In this document: positions 19,891 to 29,577 of the stretch, one piece after another
Layout: every line of letters begins with the position of its first letter
Numbering within the stretch: the stretch's first letter is position 1
The notes under the pieces: generated by a model
What the model was told of the DNA's origin: nothing
What the model saw: the letters and a program-made list of their open reading frames with translations, nothing else
The model's database searches: none
Made by a program: the position numbers and the translations under genes
Assembly: GCA_016721435.1 (NCBI GenBank)
Contig: JADKIC010000012.1
Location: 1-64,000 of the forward strand
Direction: 5' to 3'
Length of the DNA: 64,000 nt
Origin: Bacteroidota bacterium
GTDB taxonomy: Bacteria; Bacteroidota; Bacteroidia; AKYH767-A; OLB10

Positions 19891-20784
19891 TTAAAACAAC
19901 TGGGGCATTCGGCGATGCTTTTCATAGAGCAGGTGAATAATGCCATCAGATAATCCAATTTGTGGTACAAGCATTTTATCTATCTCAGCTGTCTTCATTA
20001 CTGTAAGAAATATTTTTGCAGCCGGCACAATCACATCGGCACGATCAGGATTTAATCCGAGTGTGGTGATGCGCTCCTCCACAGTAAATTCTTTTAGAAA
20101 ATAATACGTTTCCTGAATTTTAGAAAACAGCAAGGGCTTATTCTCTTTCCGGTCGGCCATCTTGAAAATCTTATTGATATTTCCACCGGAACCAATGGCA
20201 GTAAGGGGTTGATGTGCTTTTGTCTTCTCCCGAATCCAATCTTTAAAATATCCCCAGGTTTCCTTGCTCACCTGATCATGCAACAAACGGATAGTGCCGA
20301 TGTTGAACGACTGCGATGCAGCAATATGTCCTTCAGCAAACAAAGTCAGTTCAGTACTTCCTCCACCTACATCGATGTATAAATAAGATTGATCATGAGC
20401 CAGATGTTCAGCGATATGATTGGAATAAATAATCTGTGCTTCTGTTTTACCATCAATAATTTCAATCTCTACGCCGCTTTGTTGCCTCACATAACGAATA
20501 ACTTCCAGATTATTCTCTGCTTCCCGCATGGCGGCGGTTGCACAGGCTCTGTAATCAATAGCTCCAAAAACATCCATGAGCAATTTAAAGGCCTTCATCG
20601 TTTTAGCCAGTTGATTCTTCTTCTCCTCTGAAATTCTACGAAAACGAAAGGAATCCTCTCCCAAACGAATGGGCATTCGCACTAACTCGGCCTTTTTAAA
20701 TACAGGCTCCGGACCACCTTCGTAGACATTACAAAGCAACAGTCGCACTGCATTGGAACCAATATCGATAGAAGCAAATCGCAA
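19891..20784 (-). CDS. ppx: Exopolyphosphatase / Ppx-GppA family phosphatase
   Basis: ASKHA-fold phosphatase that degrades polyphosphate or pppGpp. I set the start at TTG 20784 because it gives MRFASIDIGSNAVRLLLCN, the usual family N-terminus and first phosphate loop; a longer frame to 20985 overlaps ppk1 by about 100 bases and adds unrelated residues. Second phosphate loop: YLYIDVGGGSTELTLF; later AIGSGGNINKIFKMA. It lies 100 bases after ppk1 on the same strand. 297 aa, short compared with the two-domain E. coli Ppx but normal for one-domain members. Confidence 0.9.
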   Translation of the reverse strand: MRFASIDIGSNAVRLLLCNVYEGGPEPVFKKAELVRMPIRLGEDSFRFRRISEEKKNQLAKTMKAFKLLMDVFGAIDYRACATAAMREAENNLEVIRYVRQQSGVEIEIIDGKTEAQIIYSNHIAEHLAHDQSYLYIDVGGGSTELTLFAEGHIAASQSFNIGTIRLLHDQVSKETWGYFKDWIREKTKAHQPLTAIGSGGNINKIFKMADRKENKPLLFSKIQETYYFLKEFTVEERITTLGLNPDRADVIVPAAKIFLTVMKTAEIDKMLVPQIGLSDGIIHLLYEKHRRMPQLF

Positions 20785-20884
20785 GTTGTCAGTAGATAAT
20801 TTGATACGTCCCGAATTTACAGTTAATAATTTAAACTTTCCAATTGTTTCATCACAAGTCACAGTAATTTCAAAAGCGTATCTT

Positions 20885-22936
20885 TTACAATCCGGAGAAT
20901 TTCGACAAATAATTATAGATGGCTTCCTGTGTTCGGATCTTCGTACGGGATCGGGTATGTCGATATTGATTATCCTGTTGAACATTGATGACGCGGGCTT
21001 TCACATTGTCCTGCCATTGAATCTCCAGCATATCCAGCAATTGCTTCTGTATCCCCTTATCATAAATGGGCACCCCCACTTCCGAACGAAAGTCAATGTT
21101 TCTTGGCATCCAGTCAAAGGAAGAAATATAATAGCGGGGGTCTCCATCATTCGCAAAAACAAAAACGCGTGCATGTTCGAGATATTTATCAACAATACTA
21201 ATTACTTCAATATTCTGACTTAATCCTGTCACCCCCGGAATCAATGAACAGATGCCACGAATAATCATCCTTATCTTAACTCCAGCCTGGCTGGCCTCGT
21301 ATAATTTCCGAATCATTTCTGCATCGGTCAGGCTATTCATTTTTAGAAACATCCAGGCTTCCTTACCTTCAGAGGCATTGTCAATTTCCTTTTGTATAAA
21401 CTGCAAAAACTTTTTCCGGGTATAAAAAGGAGATACAATAAGGTGTTTATACGTACCGGTTTTATAATTATCGTTATAAAACTGAAAGACACGCGACACC
21501 TCTTCTGTAATTCTTTTATCACTCGTTATCAGACTATGGTCACAATATAATCTTGCCGTTTCTTCATTAAAATTTCCGGTACCAATATGTGCATACAACA
21601 CTTCCTTATTCTGCTCATGTCTGCGAATCAGGAAGAGTTTGCTATGCATTTTTAATCCGGGGACACCATAGATGATCTTGGCACCTTCTTCATTCAGGCG
21701 ATTGGCCCACTTGATATTATTCTCTTCATCAAATCGCGCCTGCAATTCCACCACAGCCGTTACATGCTTTCCATTCCGGATAGCATTGATGAGCGCATTG
21801 ACGATATGTGAATTTTTGGCCAGGCGGTATAATGTAATATCGATGCTCTTCACTTTGGGATCTATCGATGCTTCCCTTAAGATATCAATAATATGATTGT
21901 AACTCTGATAGGGAAAAGAAAGCAGAATATCTTTCTGACGTATCACGCGAAGCACACTTTCACGTGGTTTTAATTCGGGATGAGATACTGCAGGTGGATT
22001 CTTTGACCGTAATTCTGCTCTGTTCAAAGAAGGAAATTTCATAAAGTCGACGAAGTTGTGGTAGCGTCCTGCCGGAATGGGAAGATCTTCCATACTGAAC
22101 TTAATGCGACGGGTAAAATATTTCACTGCGTCCTCCGGCAACTCCTCATCATATACGAGTCGTGTGGGCTGACCTTTACTTCTTCTCTTTACACTCTCTA
22201 CAACTTTCTTCACCAGACTCTTCGTCACATCCTGCTCGATATCCAACTCTGCATCCCTCGTCAATTTAATTGTATAGGCGGAGATGGTATCATACTCGAA
22301 ATTGAAAAATAAGTCATCCAGACAATAACGAATAACATCATCCAGCAGAATAATGTACTTATTATCTTTCGGTAGAACAGTAAATCTGGGCAAAACATTA
22401 GATGGAATTTCAACAAGAGCGTAGCGGGGCTTTGAATTCTTTCGTTGCATTACCACCATGAAATAAATGCTCTTATCGCGCAGGTAAGGGAAGCGCTTCA
22501 CATTATCCAGAAGGATAGGCACCAAAGTTGGTAACACCTGTTCTCTGAAATAATCTTTAACAAACTTTCCCTGATCTGTTGTAAGTTGCTTTTCGTTTAG
22601 AATAAAGATGCCACTTTTTTCCAGCTCCTTCAAGAGATTTTCATAACTCTCATCAAAATACTCCTGTTGCTTTACAATAATCTTCTGGATACGCTCCAGC
22701 AATAAAACAGGATCCTCTCCAACAATATCCACTCCTTTCTTACCCAAACGAATCATTCGCTTGATGGTAGCGACACGCACTCTGAAAAACTCGTCGCGGT
22801 TACTGGAAACAATTCCCAGAAATTTCAATCGTTCCAGCAAGGGCACACTTGGATCATTCGCTTCCTGCAACACACGATCGTTAAAGGCCAACCAACTGAT
22901 ATCACGGTTGACCAATAACACTTTATCATTCTTCAT
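20885..22936 (-). CDS. ppk1: Polyphosphate kinase 1
   Basis: PPK1 makes polyphosphate from ATP. 683 aa, full length. N-domain: NRDISWLAFNDRVLQEANDPSVPLLERLKFLGIVSSNRDEFFRVRVATIKR. Catalytic PLD-like domains: KMHSKLFLIRRHEQ contains the autophosphorylated His; GTGNFNEETARLYCDHSLIT follows; the second half-site is YLEHARVFVFANDGDPRYYISSFDWMPRN. It is preceded by a lysine-rich protein gene (18-base gap) and followed by ppx, forming a polyphosphate cluster. Confidence 0.97.
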   Translation of the reverse strand: MKNDKVLLVNRDISWLAFNDRVLQEANDPSVPLLERLKFLGIVSSNRDEFFRVRVATIKRMIRLGKKGVDIVGEDPVLLLERIQKIIVKQQEYFDESYENLLKELEKSGIFILNEKQLTTDQGKFVKDYFREQVLPTLVPILLDNVKRFPYLRDKSIYFMVVMQRKNSKPRYALVEIPSNVLPRFTVLPKDNKYIILLDDVIRYCLDDLFFNFEYDTISAYTIKLTRDAELDIEQDVTKSLVKKVVESVKRRSKGQPTRLVYDEELPEDAVKYFTRRIKFSMEDLPIPAGRYHNFVDFMKFPSLNRAELRSKNPPAVSHPELKPRESVLRVIRQKDILLSFPYQSYNHIIDILREASIDPKVKSIDITLYRLAKNSHIVNALINAIRNGKHVTAVVELQARFDEENNIKWANRLNEEGAKIIYGVPGLKMHSKLFLIRRHEQNKEVLYAHIGTGNFNEETARLYCDHSLITSDKRITEEVSRVFQFYNDNYKTGTYKHLIVSPFYTRKKFLQFIQKEIDNASEGKEAWMFLKMNSLTDAEMIRKLYEASQAGVKIRMIIRGICSLIPGVTGLSQNIEVISIVDKYLEHARVFVFANDGDPRYYISSFDWMPRNIDFRSEVGVPIYDKGIQKQLLDMLEIQWQDNVKARVINVQQDNQYRHTRSRTKIRTQEAIYNYLSKFSGL

Positions 22937-22954
22937 ACTCCTCTCCCGGAATTT

Positions 22955-23272
22955 TTACTTTGATTTCTTCCCGGAAGCTTTTTTAACTGGGGCAGACTTC
23001 TTCACTGCTTTTTTAGCTGCAGTTTTTGCTTTCTTAGCGGCAACTTTCACTTTCTTCACCACAATCTTCTTCTCCGTTGTCTCCACTTTCTTCTCAGCAG
23101 GTTTAACTTCCAATGATAATTTATACTTCACAAATTTTTTGGCTACTGATTTCGCGGCCGATTTAATGGCTTTTGACATCCCTGCCGCAGCTTTTTCATC
23201 AGACTTCTTCAGAATATAAGCTATACTCATCGCCAATTGATGTTCAATTTCCTTTCTGTATTTTTTATCCAT
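22955..23272 (-). CDS. Lysine/alanine-rich histone-H1-like protein in the ppk1 cluster
   Basis: 105 aa. Residues 1-55 look folded and helical (YRKEIEHQLAMSIAYILKKSDEKAAAGMSKAIKSAAKSVAKKFVKYKLSLE). Residues 60-105 are a low-complexity tail of Lys, Ala and Val (KKVKVAAKKAKTAAKKAVKK), like the tails of histone H1 and bacterial H1-like proteins. It is extremely basic, so it should bind nucleic acid or polyphosphate. It ends 18 bases before ppk1 on the same strand, which points to co-transcription. I know no named function. The frame is conserved-looking at the N-terminus, arguing against chance. Confidence 0.75.
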   Translation of the reverse strand: MDKKYRKEIEHQLAMSIAYILKKSDEKAAAGMSKAIKSAAKSVAKKFVKYKLSLEVKPAEKKVETTEKKIVVKKVKVAAKKAKTAAKKAVKKSAPVKKASGKKSK

Positions 23273-23377
23273 GGTAAAGATTATTACGTTTTAGAAACGG
23301 GGTTTTCGTTGAATTATCTGCAAATGTTCGTAAAAGTTACTTAATACTCCGTTCATTAACGTAAACTTAATATTTGC

Positions 23378-23884
23378 TTAACCGTAGAAAGGCTTGTGGC
23401 CGGAATAAATTGCCTTCAATTTTGCCGATCTCTCCGAGGGAAGTTCCCCTTGTTTTATGGGAAGATGGATAATTGCGACACCTGATGTTGGCAGATGGGT
23501 ACATACCGGTCCGCAAAGGTGATTGATAAAATCCGTAAAACCAGGATTATGTCCGAATAATACTGCGGTAACCACAGTTTGTGGAATTTGAGCAACTACG
23601 TAAAGTAATTGCCTGACTCCGGCTTCATAAATTGCCGCATCAAGCTGAATGGTGTCCGCCTTACAACCCAGGCGATTTGCAAATATCAATGCTGTAGAAT
23701 ATGCCCGAATTGCGGGACTGCTTATAATTAGATCCGGTTTGTTAATTTTTGAAGCTAACCATATTGCTGAATCAGAAGCATCCGAATAGCCACGATCGCT
23801 CAGATGCCGTTCAATATCATTCTGTACATAGTCATTGTACAATGATTTGGCATGGCGGACTAAAATCAATTCTAAATTCATCAT
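23378..23884 (-). CDS. SixA-like histidine phosphatase family protein
   Basis: 168-aa branch-1 histidine phosphatase. The catalytic RHG-type motif is LILVRHAKSLYND near the N-terminus (His at about 10), followed by LSDRGYSDA, LIISSPAIRAYSTA and FGHNPGFTDFINHL with the second catalytic His. This set is typical of SixA, a phosphohistidine phosphatase. It lies 105 bases upstream of the lysine-rich gene on the same strand and may be the first gene of the polyphosphate cluster; since PPK1 works through a phosphohistidine, a functional tie is plausible but unproven. Confidence 0.88.
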   Translation of the reverse strand: MMNLELILVRHAKSLYNDYVQNDIERHLSDRGYSDASDSAIWLASKINKPDLIISSPAIRAYSTALIFANRLGCKADTIQLDAAIYEAGVRQLLYVVAQIPQTVVTAVLFGHNPGFTDFINHLCGPVCTHLPTSGVAIIHLPIKQGELPSERSAKLKAIYSGHKPFYG

Positions 23885-24003
23885 ACTGGTAAATTTGATT
23901 TGAAGTAAAAATAAAGATAATGCCGACTTAACTTCTTCAAAGTAAAAGTCTGTAGGTACAAAAGATTAATATATCAATCATCATATCAAAGATGTTCAAC
24001 CCT

Positions 24004-25070
24004 TTACTTTTCCCTCAACAGCACAAGGTACGTAGGAAAATGGTCAGAATAACCGGCCATATATACCCCAAAGTCAAATGTTCTCTTGGGGTACCCTTTG
24101 TATCTTCCGGAGTTTTGTAACATAAATTCCTTTTTGAAAATCAATGCTTTATGAAGAAAGAAACCCTTTTGTTCTTTGGGTAAGAGGGCCTTAGAAACAA
24201 TGATTTGATCAAAGAGGTTCCAGGCATCGTTATAGGCCAAAGTTCCTATCCCTTCTTTATAATAATCCACCCATGGATTATACATTCCTCCGGGCTTGAC
24301 TTTTTCTTTGTTTCCCGTTGCACCCAACACTTTGGTTACAGAGGGGCTTACCGGATCATCATTCAAATCTCCCATTAAAATTACTTTCGCATTGGGATCG
24401 GCCGACATAATGGAATCTATTTTTGACTTTGCAACACCTGCTGCCTTTGCACGGCCCGGAGCAGAAGCCTCCTCTCCCCCTCTTCGGGATGGCCAGTGAT
24501 TCACAAAAAATGCATCGGCTCACCGTTAAACATGCCATATACATACAAGATATCACGGGTAAAATAGGGCTTACCATCCCTTCCCTCCAAAGGGACGAAT
24601 AAAGATTCAGATTGAAGTACCTTGAAATATTTAGGATTATACATTAAAGCCACATCAATCCCCCTGACATCCGGGCTGTTAAAGTGTACAGGCGTATAAT
24701 TGCGGGATGCTAATTTGGGCTGGCGGGCCAGATCCTTCAAAACCGACTCATTCTCAATTTCAGCCACTCCAAATACAGCTAACCCATCGGGGCTCAAATC
24801 CGCACCTATCTGGCTGAGTACATCTTCCAATTTACTCAACTTATCGATGTACACTTTGGGTGTATACAAATTAGCTCCGTTAGGAGTAAACTCTTCATCG
24901 TTAACATCCGGCTGATCTATCGTATCAAACAGATTTTCAAGGTTATAGAAGCCGATTAAGCCGATATGATATTGCTTTTCCTGCGCATTGCAGCGACCAA
25001 TAACAGCAAGAAACAGCAGGAAGGTGAGTGGTAAACGGAGGAGTATTTTCATCGTCATTAGAGGATACAA
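24004..25070 (-). CDS. Secreted endonuclease/exonuclease/phosphatase-fold protein (one frameshift)
   Basis: Exported EEP-superfamily protein, about 355 codons. A signal peptide runs from MKILLRLPLTFLLFLAVIG to about CNAQ. Motifs: IGFYNLENLFDT (metal-binding Asn and Glu), FGVAEIENESVLKDL, FVNHWPSRRGG (catalytic His), VILMGDLNDDPVSPSV (Asp/Asn pair) and GYSDHFPTYLVL (C-terminal Asp-His). The frame breaks at about 24505 in a T run: MHFL-stop against MHFFVNHWPS, i.e. T6 where T7 is needed. Substrate unknown; the family includes DNases and phosphodiesterases. Confidence 0.9.
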
Positions 25071-25171
25071 ACCTACAAAAAGCCCTTACTTCATCGTATT
25101 GTTTTAAAGATTTAATGTTTAGGTTACATGCTTCCTTACAATATTCATAGTTTCGTAAGGGAGTATTTCTT

Positions 25172-25179
25172 TATTTTTG
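25172..25179 (+). promoter_or_regulatory. -7 element (TATTTTTG) for the TonB-dependent receptor
   Basis: TATTTTTG fits TAnnTTTG, 33 bases ahead of the ATG, with TTTC about 18 bases upstream as an approximate -33 element. Confidence 0.45.
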
Positions 25180-25212
25180 CCCTCCCTGCAATAATTATTA
25201 ATCAACTCAACT

Positions 25213-27987
25213 ATGAAGTTATGTAAAGCCTTTCTATGGCTATTGTTTTTCTTACCATTCTCCTTATATGCTCAAAATTCATTGGTAAAAGGAATTATAT
25301 TAGATCGTGATACCCGGGCGGCATTAGGAGGAATTGAAGTCCGTCTCAGCGGAAATTTAACTTTTAAAACTCAAAGCACCTTAGAAGGCACTTTCGAAAT
25401 AAGTGATGTTCCTTTTGGAGATTATCTTTTTGAAATCATTGCAGTGGGCTATGATAACGCTCCTTTAAAAGTAGGTGTCACAGCGGTAACAACTGATTTA
25501 GGCCCTATACAAATCACACCTTCTGATAACTCTCAATTAAATTTACAGGAGAATCTTCCTATTGTCACCTTAAGTGAGACGGACATGAGAGAGTCTTCCT
25601 CTCAAAGTGTTGCAGGTGTGCTGACTGCCGGCAGAGATCCTTTTGCAGCAGCGGCCGCTTTTAACTTCAGTGCAGCACGTTTCCGGAACAGGGGTTACGA
25701 CAATGAAAACCTAACGCTTTTGAATGGAATACCGGTAGAAGACCTGAGCAGCAGCAGAACATTATTTGGAACCTGGGCAGGGTTGAATGATGTGACCAGA
25801 AGCCGGGAAAGTACTTATGGATTGAATGCGTCAAATTATACCTATGGAAGTTTGGATGGTTCCTTCAGTATTGACACCAAAGCTTCGAAGCAACGTAAGC
25901 AATTTTCATTGAGTTATGCTAATTCTAACAGGACATATAATAACCGTTTGATTGCTTCATACGGCACCGGACTTCTAACAGGTGGATGGGCTTTTGCAGC
26001 TTCTATTTCCCGCAGATGGGGTGATGAAGGATATGTTCCCGGGACGTTTACTGATGGATGGTCCTGGTTTGCTTCAGTAGAAAAGAAGTTTGGCACCAAT
26101 CATTCCCTGAGTTTGACTCATATGGGTGCGAACACTATCAACGGAAGAGCCAATCCCGCTGTGCAGGAAGCCTATGATCTTGCAGGAACCAACTACTACA
26201 ATCCGAACTGGGGCTATCAGAATGGCGAGGTCAGAAATGCCAGAATAGGAAAACAACAACAACCTTTAACTATATTAAGTCATGAATGGAAGATCGGCTC
26301 TAAGTCTGAACTGGAAACTTCATTCGGCTATCAATACGGAAGCACGAGTCTGAGTGGATTCGATTGGTTTAACGCTTCCGATCCAAGACCCGATTATTAT
26401 CGTCGTTTGCCCAGTTATATATTAGATCCTCAGGCTGCAGCAGCTACCGCACAATTATGGCAAACGGATGAAAACTTCAGACAAGTAGATTGGGAAGGGA
26501 TTTACAATACCAACAAAAACTCTTTTGAATCCGTTCAGGATGCTAATGGCATCATCGGAAACACTATTTCGGGCAGACGCTCCCGTTATATCATTGAAGA
26601 GCGGGTCACCGACAACAAACGGATCTCTATAGCCACCAACTACAACACTGTTATAGGAGATCATTTTGTTTTTAGTGGTGGATATTTGTATCAATTCCAG
26701 GAATCTGAAAATTACAAGAGAGTCAATGATTTACTCGGTGGAGAATTCTATGTCGACCTTAACCAATGGGCTGAACAGGATTTCCCGGATTCCTCCGAAG
26801 CTTTACAAAACAATCTGGAAACCCCAAACCGCATTCTTAAAGAAGGAGATAAATTCGGATACGACTACCTTTCAACAGTGAAGAAAAACATGGCCTGGGT
26901 GCAGGGACAGTTTAAATTTAACAAGGTTGACTTTTTCATGGCTTTCCATCTTGCTTCTACGGAATTCTTCAGGACCGGCAAATACAGAAATGGAATCTTC
27001 GCAGAGAATTCTTTCGGCGATTCTAAGAAGGAGAACTTTAATACGTTGGGTGTAAAAGGCGGCGTAACTTATAAACTTAACGGTAGAAATTACTTTTTCC
27101 TCAATGGCGCGTATGAAACCAGAGCACCACTTTTTGAAAATGTCTATGTGTCTCCCCGTACCCGCAATGATGCTGTGGCCGACCTGACAGAGGAGAAGAT
27201 CACCTCTCTAGAAGGTGGTTACTTGTTAAGAGCCCCAAGAGCAAAAATCAGAGCGACACTCTATTATACTCAACTCAACGACGGATATAATGCAGTAAAC
27301 TTCTGGCACGATGACTTCCGAACCTTTGTCAATTATACGTTGAGTAATATGGACAGAAGACATGTAGGTTTGGAATTTGGAACGGAAATCACATTAGGGA
27401 AAGGATGGAGTTCTAACCTGGCTGCAGCAGTCGGTCAGTATTATTACACGGATAGAATGATTGCACAAATCACTCAGGACAATAATGCCGAAGTACTTGC
27501 GGTAGATGAAACTATTTATTCCAAAAACTTCTTCGTTGCCAACGGACCGCAAAATGCATTTATGGCAGGAATCATGTATCGCTCGAAGAAATTCTGGATG
27601 GTCAATCTTTCTGCAAACTTATTTAGCAATAATTACGTGGACTTCAATCCGGCCAGACGTACGGTTGCAGGCCTGGACCTGATCAGCGATACTCAGGCAA
27701 GAGAAAACATCATTGATCAACTAAAGGCTGATGCTCAAATGACCGTGGATTTATTCGCCACAAAATCCTGGCGCGTGAGTGATTTCATCAATGGTATGAA
27801 GAGAAACACCTTCCTGGTATTAAATCTGGGTATTTCTAATATTCTTGACAATCAGGATATGATGATTACCGGATTTGAACAACTTCGCTTCGATTACACA
27901 GATAAAAACCCTGATAAATTCCCACCTCGTTACTACTATGGCTTCGGCAGAACATACTTTGCCTCCGTCATTGTACGTTTCAATTAA
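25213..27987 (+). CDS. TonB-dependent receptor with carboxypeptidase-like N-domain
   Basis: 924-aa outer-membrane receptor. A signal peptide (LFFLPFSLYAQ) is followed by a CarboxypepD-reg-like domain (about 22-105: VKGIILDRDTRAALGGIEVRLSG, FEISDVPFGDYLFEIIAVGY), a plug (RFRNRGYDNENLTLLNGIPVEDL) and a long beta-barrel ending in aromatic YYYGFGRTYFASVIVRFN. The ligand cannot be told. The next gene encodes a DUF5689 lipoprotein, which suggests a receptor plus surface-lipoprotein unit for uptake of an unknown substrate. It is not a SusCD pair, because no SusD homologue is present. Confidence 0.92.
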   Translation: MKLCKAFLWLLFFLPFSLYAQNSLVKGIILDRDTRAALGGIEVRLSGNLTFKTQSTLEGTFEISDVPFGDYLFEIIAVGYDNAPLKVGVTAVTTDLGPIQITPSDNSQLNLQENLPIVTLSETDMRESSSQSVAGVLTAGRDPFAAAAAFNFSAARFRNRGYDNENLTLLNGIPVEDLSSSRTLFGTWAGLNDVTRSRESTYGLNASNYTYGSLDGSFSIDTKASKQRKQFSLSYANSNRTYNNRLIASYGTGLLTGGWAFAASISRRWGDEGYVPGTFTDGWSWFASVEKKFGTNHSLSLTHMGANTINGRANPAVQEAYDLAGTNYYNPNWGYQNGEVRNARIGKQQQPLTILSHEWKIGSKSELETSFGYQYGSTSLSGFDWFNASDPRPDYYRRLPSYILDPQAAAATAQLWQTDENFRQVDWEGIYNTNKNSFESVQDANGIIGNTISGRRSRYIIEERVTDNKRISIATNYNTVIGDHFVFSGGYLYQFQESENYKRVNDLLGGEFYVDLNQWAEQDFPDSSEALQNNLETPNRILKEGDKFGYDYLSTVKKNMAWVQGQFKFNKVDFFMAFHLASTEFFRTGKYRNGIFAENSFGDSKKENFNTLGVKGGVTYKLNGRNYFFLNGAYETRAPLFENVYVSPRTRNDAVADLTEEKITSLEGGYLLRAPRAKIRATLYYTQLNDGYNAVNFWHDDFRTFVNYTLSNMDRRHVGLEFGTEITLGKGWSSNLAAAVGQYYYTDRMIAQITQDNNAEVLAVDETIYSKNFFVANGPQNAFMAGIMYRSKKFWMVNLSANLFSNNYVDFNPARRTVAGLDLISDTQARENIIDQLKADAQMTVDLFATKSWRVSDFINGMKRNTFLVLNLGISNILDNQDMMITGFEQLRFDYTDKNPDKFPPRYYYGFGRTYFASVIVRFN

Positions 27988-28016
27988 TTCCACACTCTAA
28001 AAATCTCCAATATCAC

Positions 28017-29512
28017 ATGATATCCTTCATCCGATTAAAAAACATTTACTGTCAGTTCTTCTGTTCACAGTAGTTGCTCTTAGTATTACTTCCTGCCGCA
28101 AAGACGATTTCGATGAGCCGCCATTGAACGGTGCTGATCCTAATCTGACTGTAAACATGACCATTGATTCATTGAAGCGTCTTTACAAAGACAGTATCAT
28201 TGTTTTTAATAAAATTGTTACCATTAAGAATGACTGGATCATTGCAGGTGTAGTAACTGCAGATGATAAATCCGGTAATTTCTACAAAACAATGGTCATT
28301 GAAGACAACACCGCAGGTATCTCTATTCGCCTGGATCAATCCGAGTTTCACGTGGATTACCCTGTGGGAAGAAGAGTTTTTGTAAAATTAAAAGGCCTGG
28401 TCATGGGAGATTATGGCAACCTCATTCAGCTGGGTGGTTATATCGACAATACCGGTACCAGTCCTGAAGCTGCACCAATTCCATTGAGTCTGGTGCAGGA
28501 GTATATTGTTGGAGGAGTTTATGGAGTGAATTTGCAACCTGCACAAGTTTCCATTCTGGATTTAAACAATACCGATAAATGGCAGAATCGCTTTATTGAA
28601 ATTCAAAATGCCGAATTTGCCACCGCTGATACCAATCAACCTTATGCGGATGCTGTATTGTTACAATCTGTGAACCGTACCGTGAATGATTGCAACGGGG
28701 GTTCTATTATTGTACGTACCAGCGGCTACTGTAATTTTGCGACCAAGCTCACACCATCCGGAAAAGGAACCATCAAAGGAATTTTCTCGATTTACAATTC
28801 CGACTTGCAATTGATCATTCGCGATACCACCGATGTTAAAATGGATAGTATTCGCTGTAACGGTGCCGGCGGACCTGCTTCTTACATTGACATCAGTGAT
28901 GTACGTGCTTTGTATTCCGGAAGTACAGTACCTGTAAATGGCAATTTCTACATTCAGGGAGTAGTGATCAGTGACCGCACTACGTCTAACCTCAATGGAC
29001 GAAATTTATTCATTCAAGATGCTACCGGTGGAATTTGTGTTCGCTTTGCTGCTAACCACACTTTCAATCTTGGTGATTCGTTAGAAATAAATATTGGCGG
29101 ACAAAGTCTGGGAGAATTCAGCGGACTGCTGCAATTAGGTACCAGCACTCCGAGCGTTCCACTTGCCAATGTAACTACACTTGCAACAGGAAAATCGGTA
29201 ACACCTCAGGTCGTAACGGTGAGTCAGATTCTTACGAATATGTCTACTACTGATTCCTGGGAAAGTTCATTATTAAAAATTGATAATGCTACTATCAGCG
29301 GTGGGGCTACCTATTCAGGTTCTATTCAGATTACGGATGCCTCCGGCACTATGACTCTTTATACTGCAAGCGGAGCAACCTTCTCCGGCATTTCTGTTCA
29401 AACGGGCAATGTTAGCATCACAGGTATTTTAACGGATTATAACGGTTCCGTAACTCCGCCAAATACAAATGCGCAATTGCAGATCAGATCGACGAGTGAT
29501 GTTCAGCCATAA
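28017..29512 (+). CDS. DUF5689 lipoprotein (one frameshift near the start)
   Basis: About 498 codons. DUF5689/OB-fold-like modules repeat: IIAGVVTADDKSGNFYKTMVIEDNTAGISIRLDQ early, and FYIQGVVISDRTTSNLNGRNLFIQDATGGICVRF in the middle, with a third module after about 29220. I begin at ATG 28017: adding one A to the A6 run near 28035-28041 joins MISFIRLKKHLLSVLLF to VALSITSCRKDDFDEPP, a proper lipoprotein signal with Cys. Without that base only an internal TTG start at 28124 is available. Likely an outer-membrane lipoprotein partner of the receptor upstream; ligand unknown. Confidence 0.85.
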
Positions 29513-29513
29513 C

Positions 29514-29577
29514 AGGTCGCGACCTATGTAGTGACAGGTCGCGACCTGTCATTGCATAGGTCGCGACCTGTCACTAC
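29514..29577. repeat. Triple AGGTCGCGACCT palindrome; possible bidirectional terminator
   Basis: The 12-bp palindrome AGGTCGCGACCT occurs at 29514, 29536 and 29558, a strict 22-base period. In addition, 29528-29547 and 29558-29577 form a perfect 20-bp inverted repeat with a 10-base loop. It fills the gap between the converging DUF5689 gene and hpd and overlaps the last codons of hpd. Its position suggests transcription termination in both directions, though there is no U-run. Confidence 0.8.

Noticed and set aside
22761..23219. 152-codon open frame on the plus strand opposite the lysine-rich gene
   Set aside because: Phe/Ala-rich antisense shadow of the Lys/Ala codons; the minus-strand frame has the better start, spacing and N-terminal composition.
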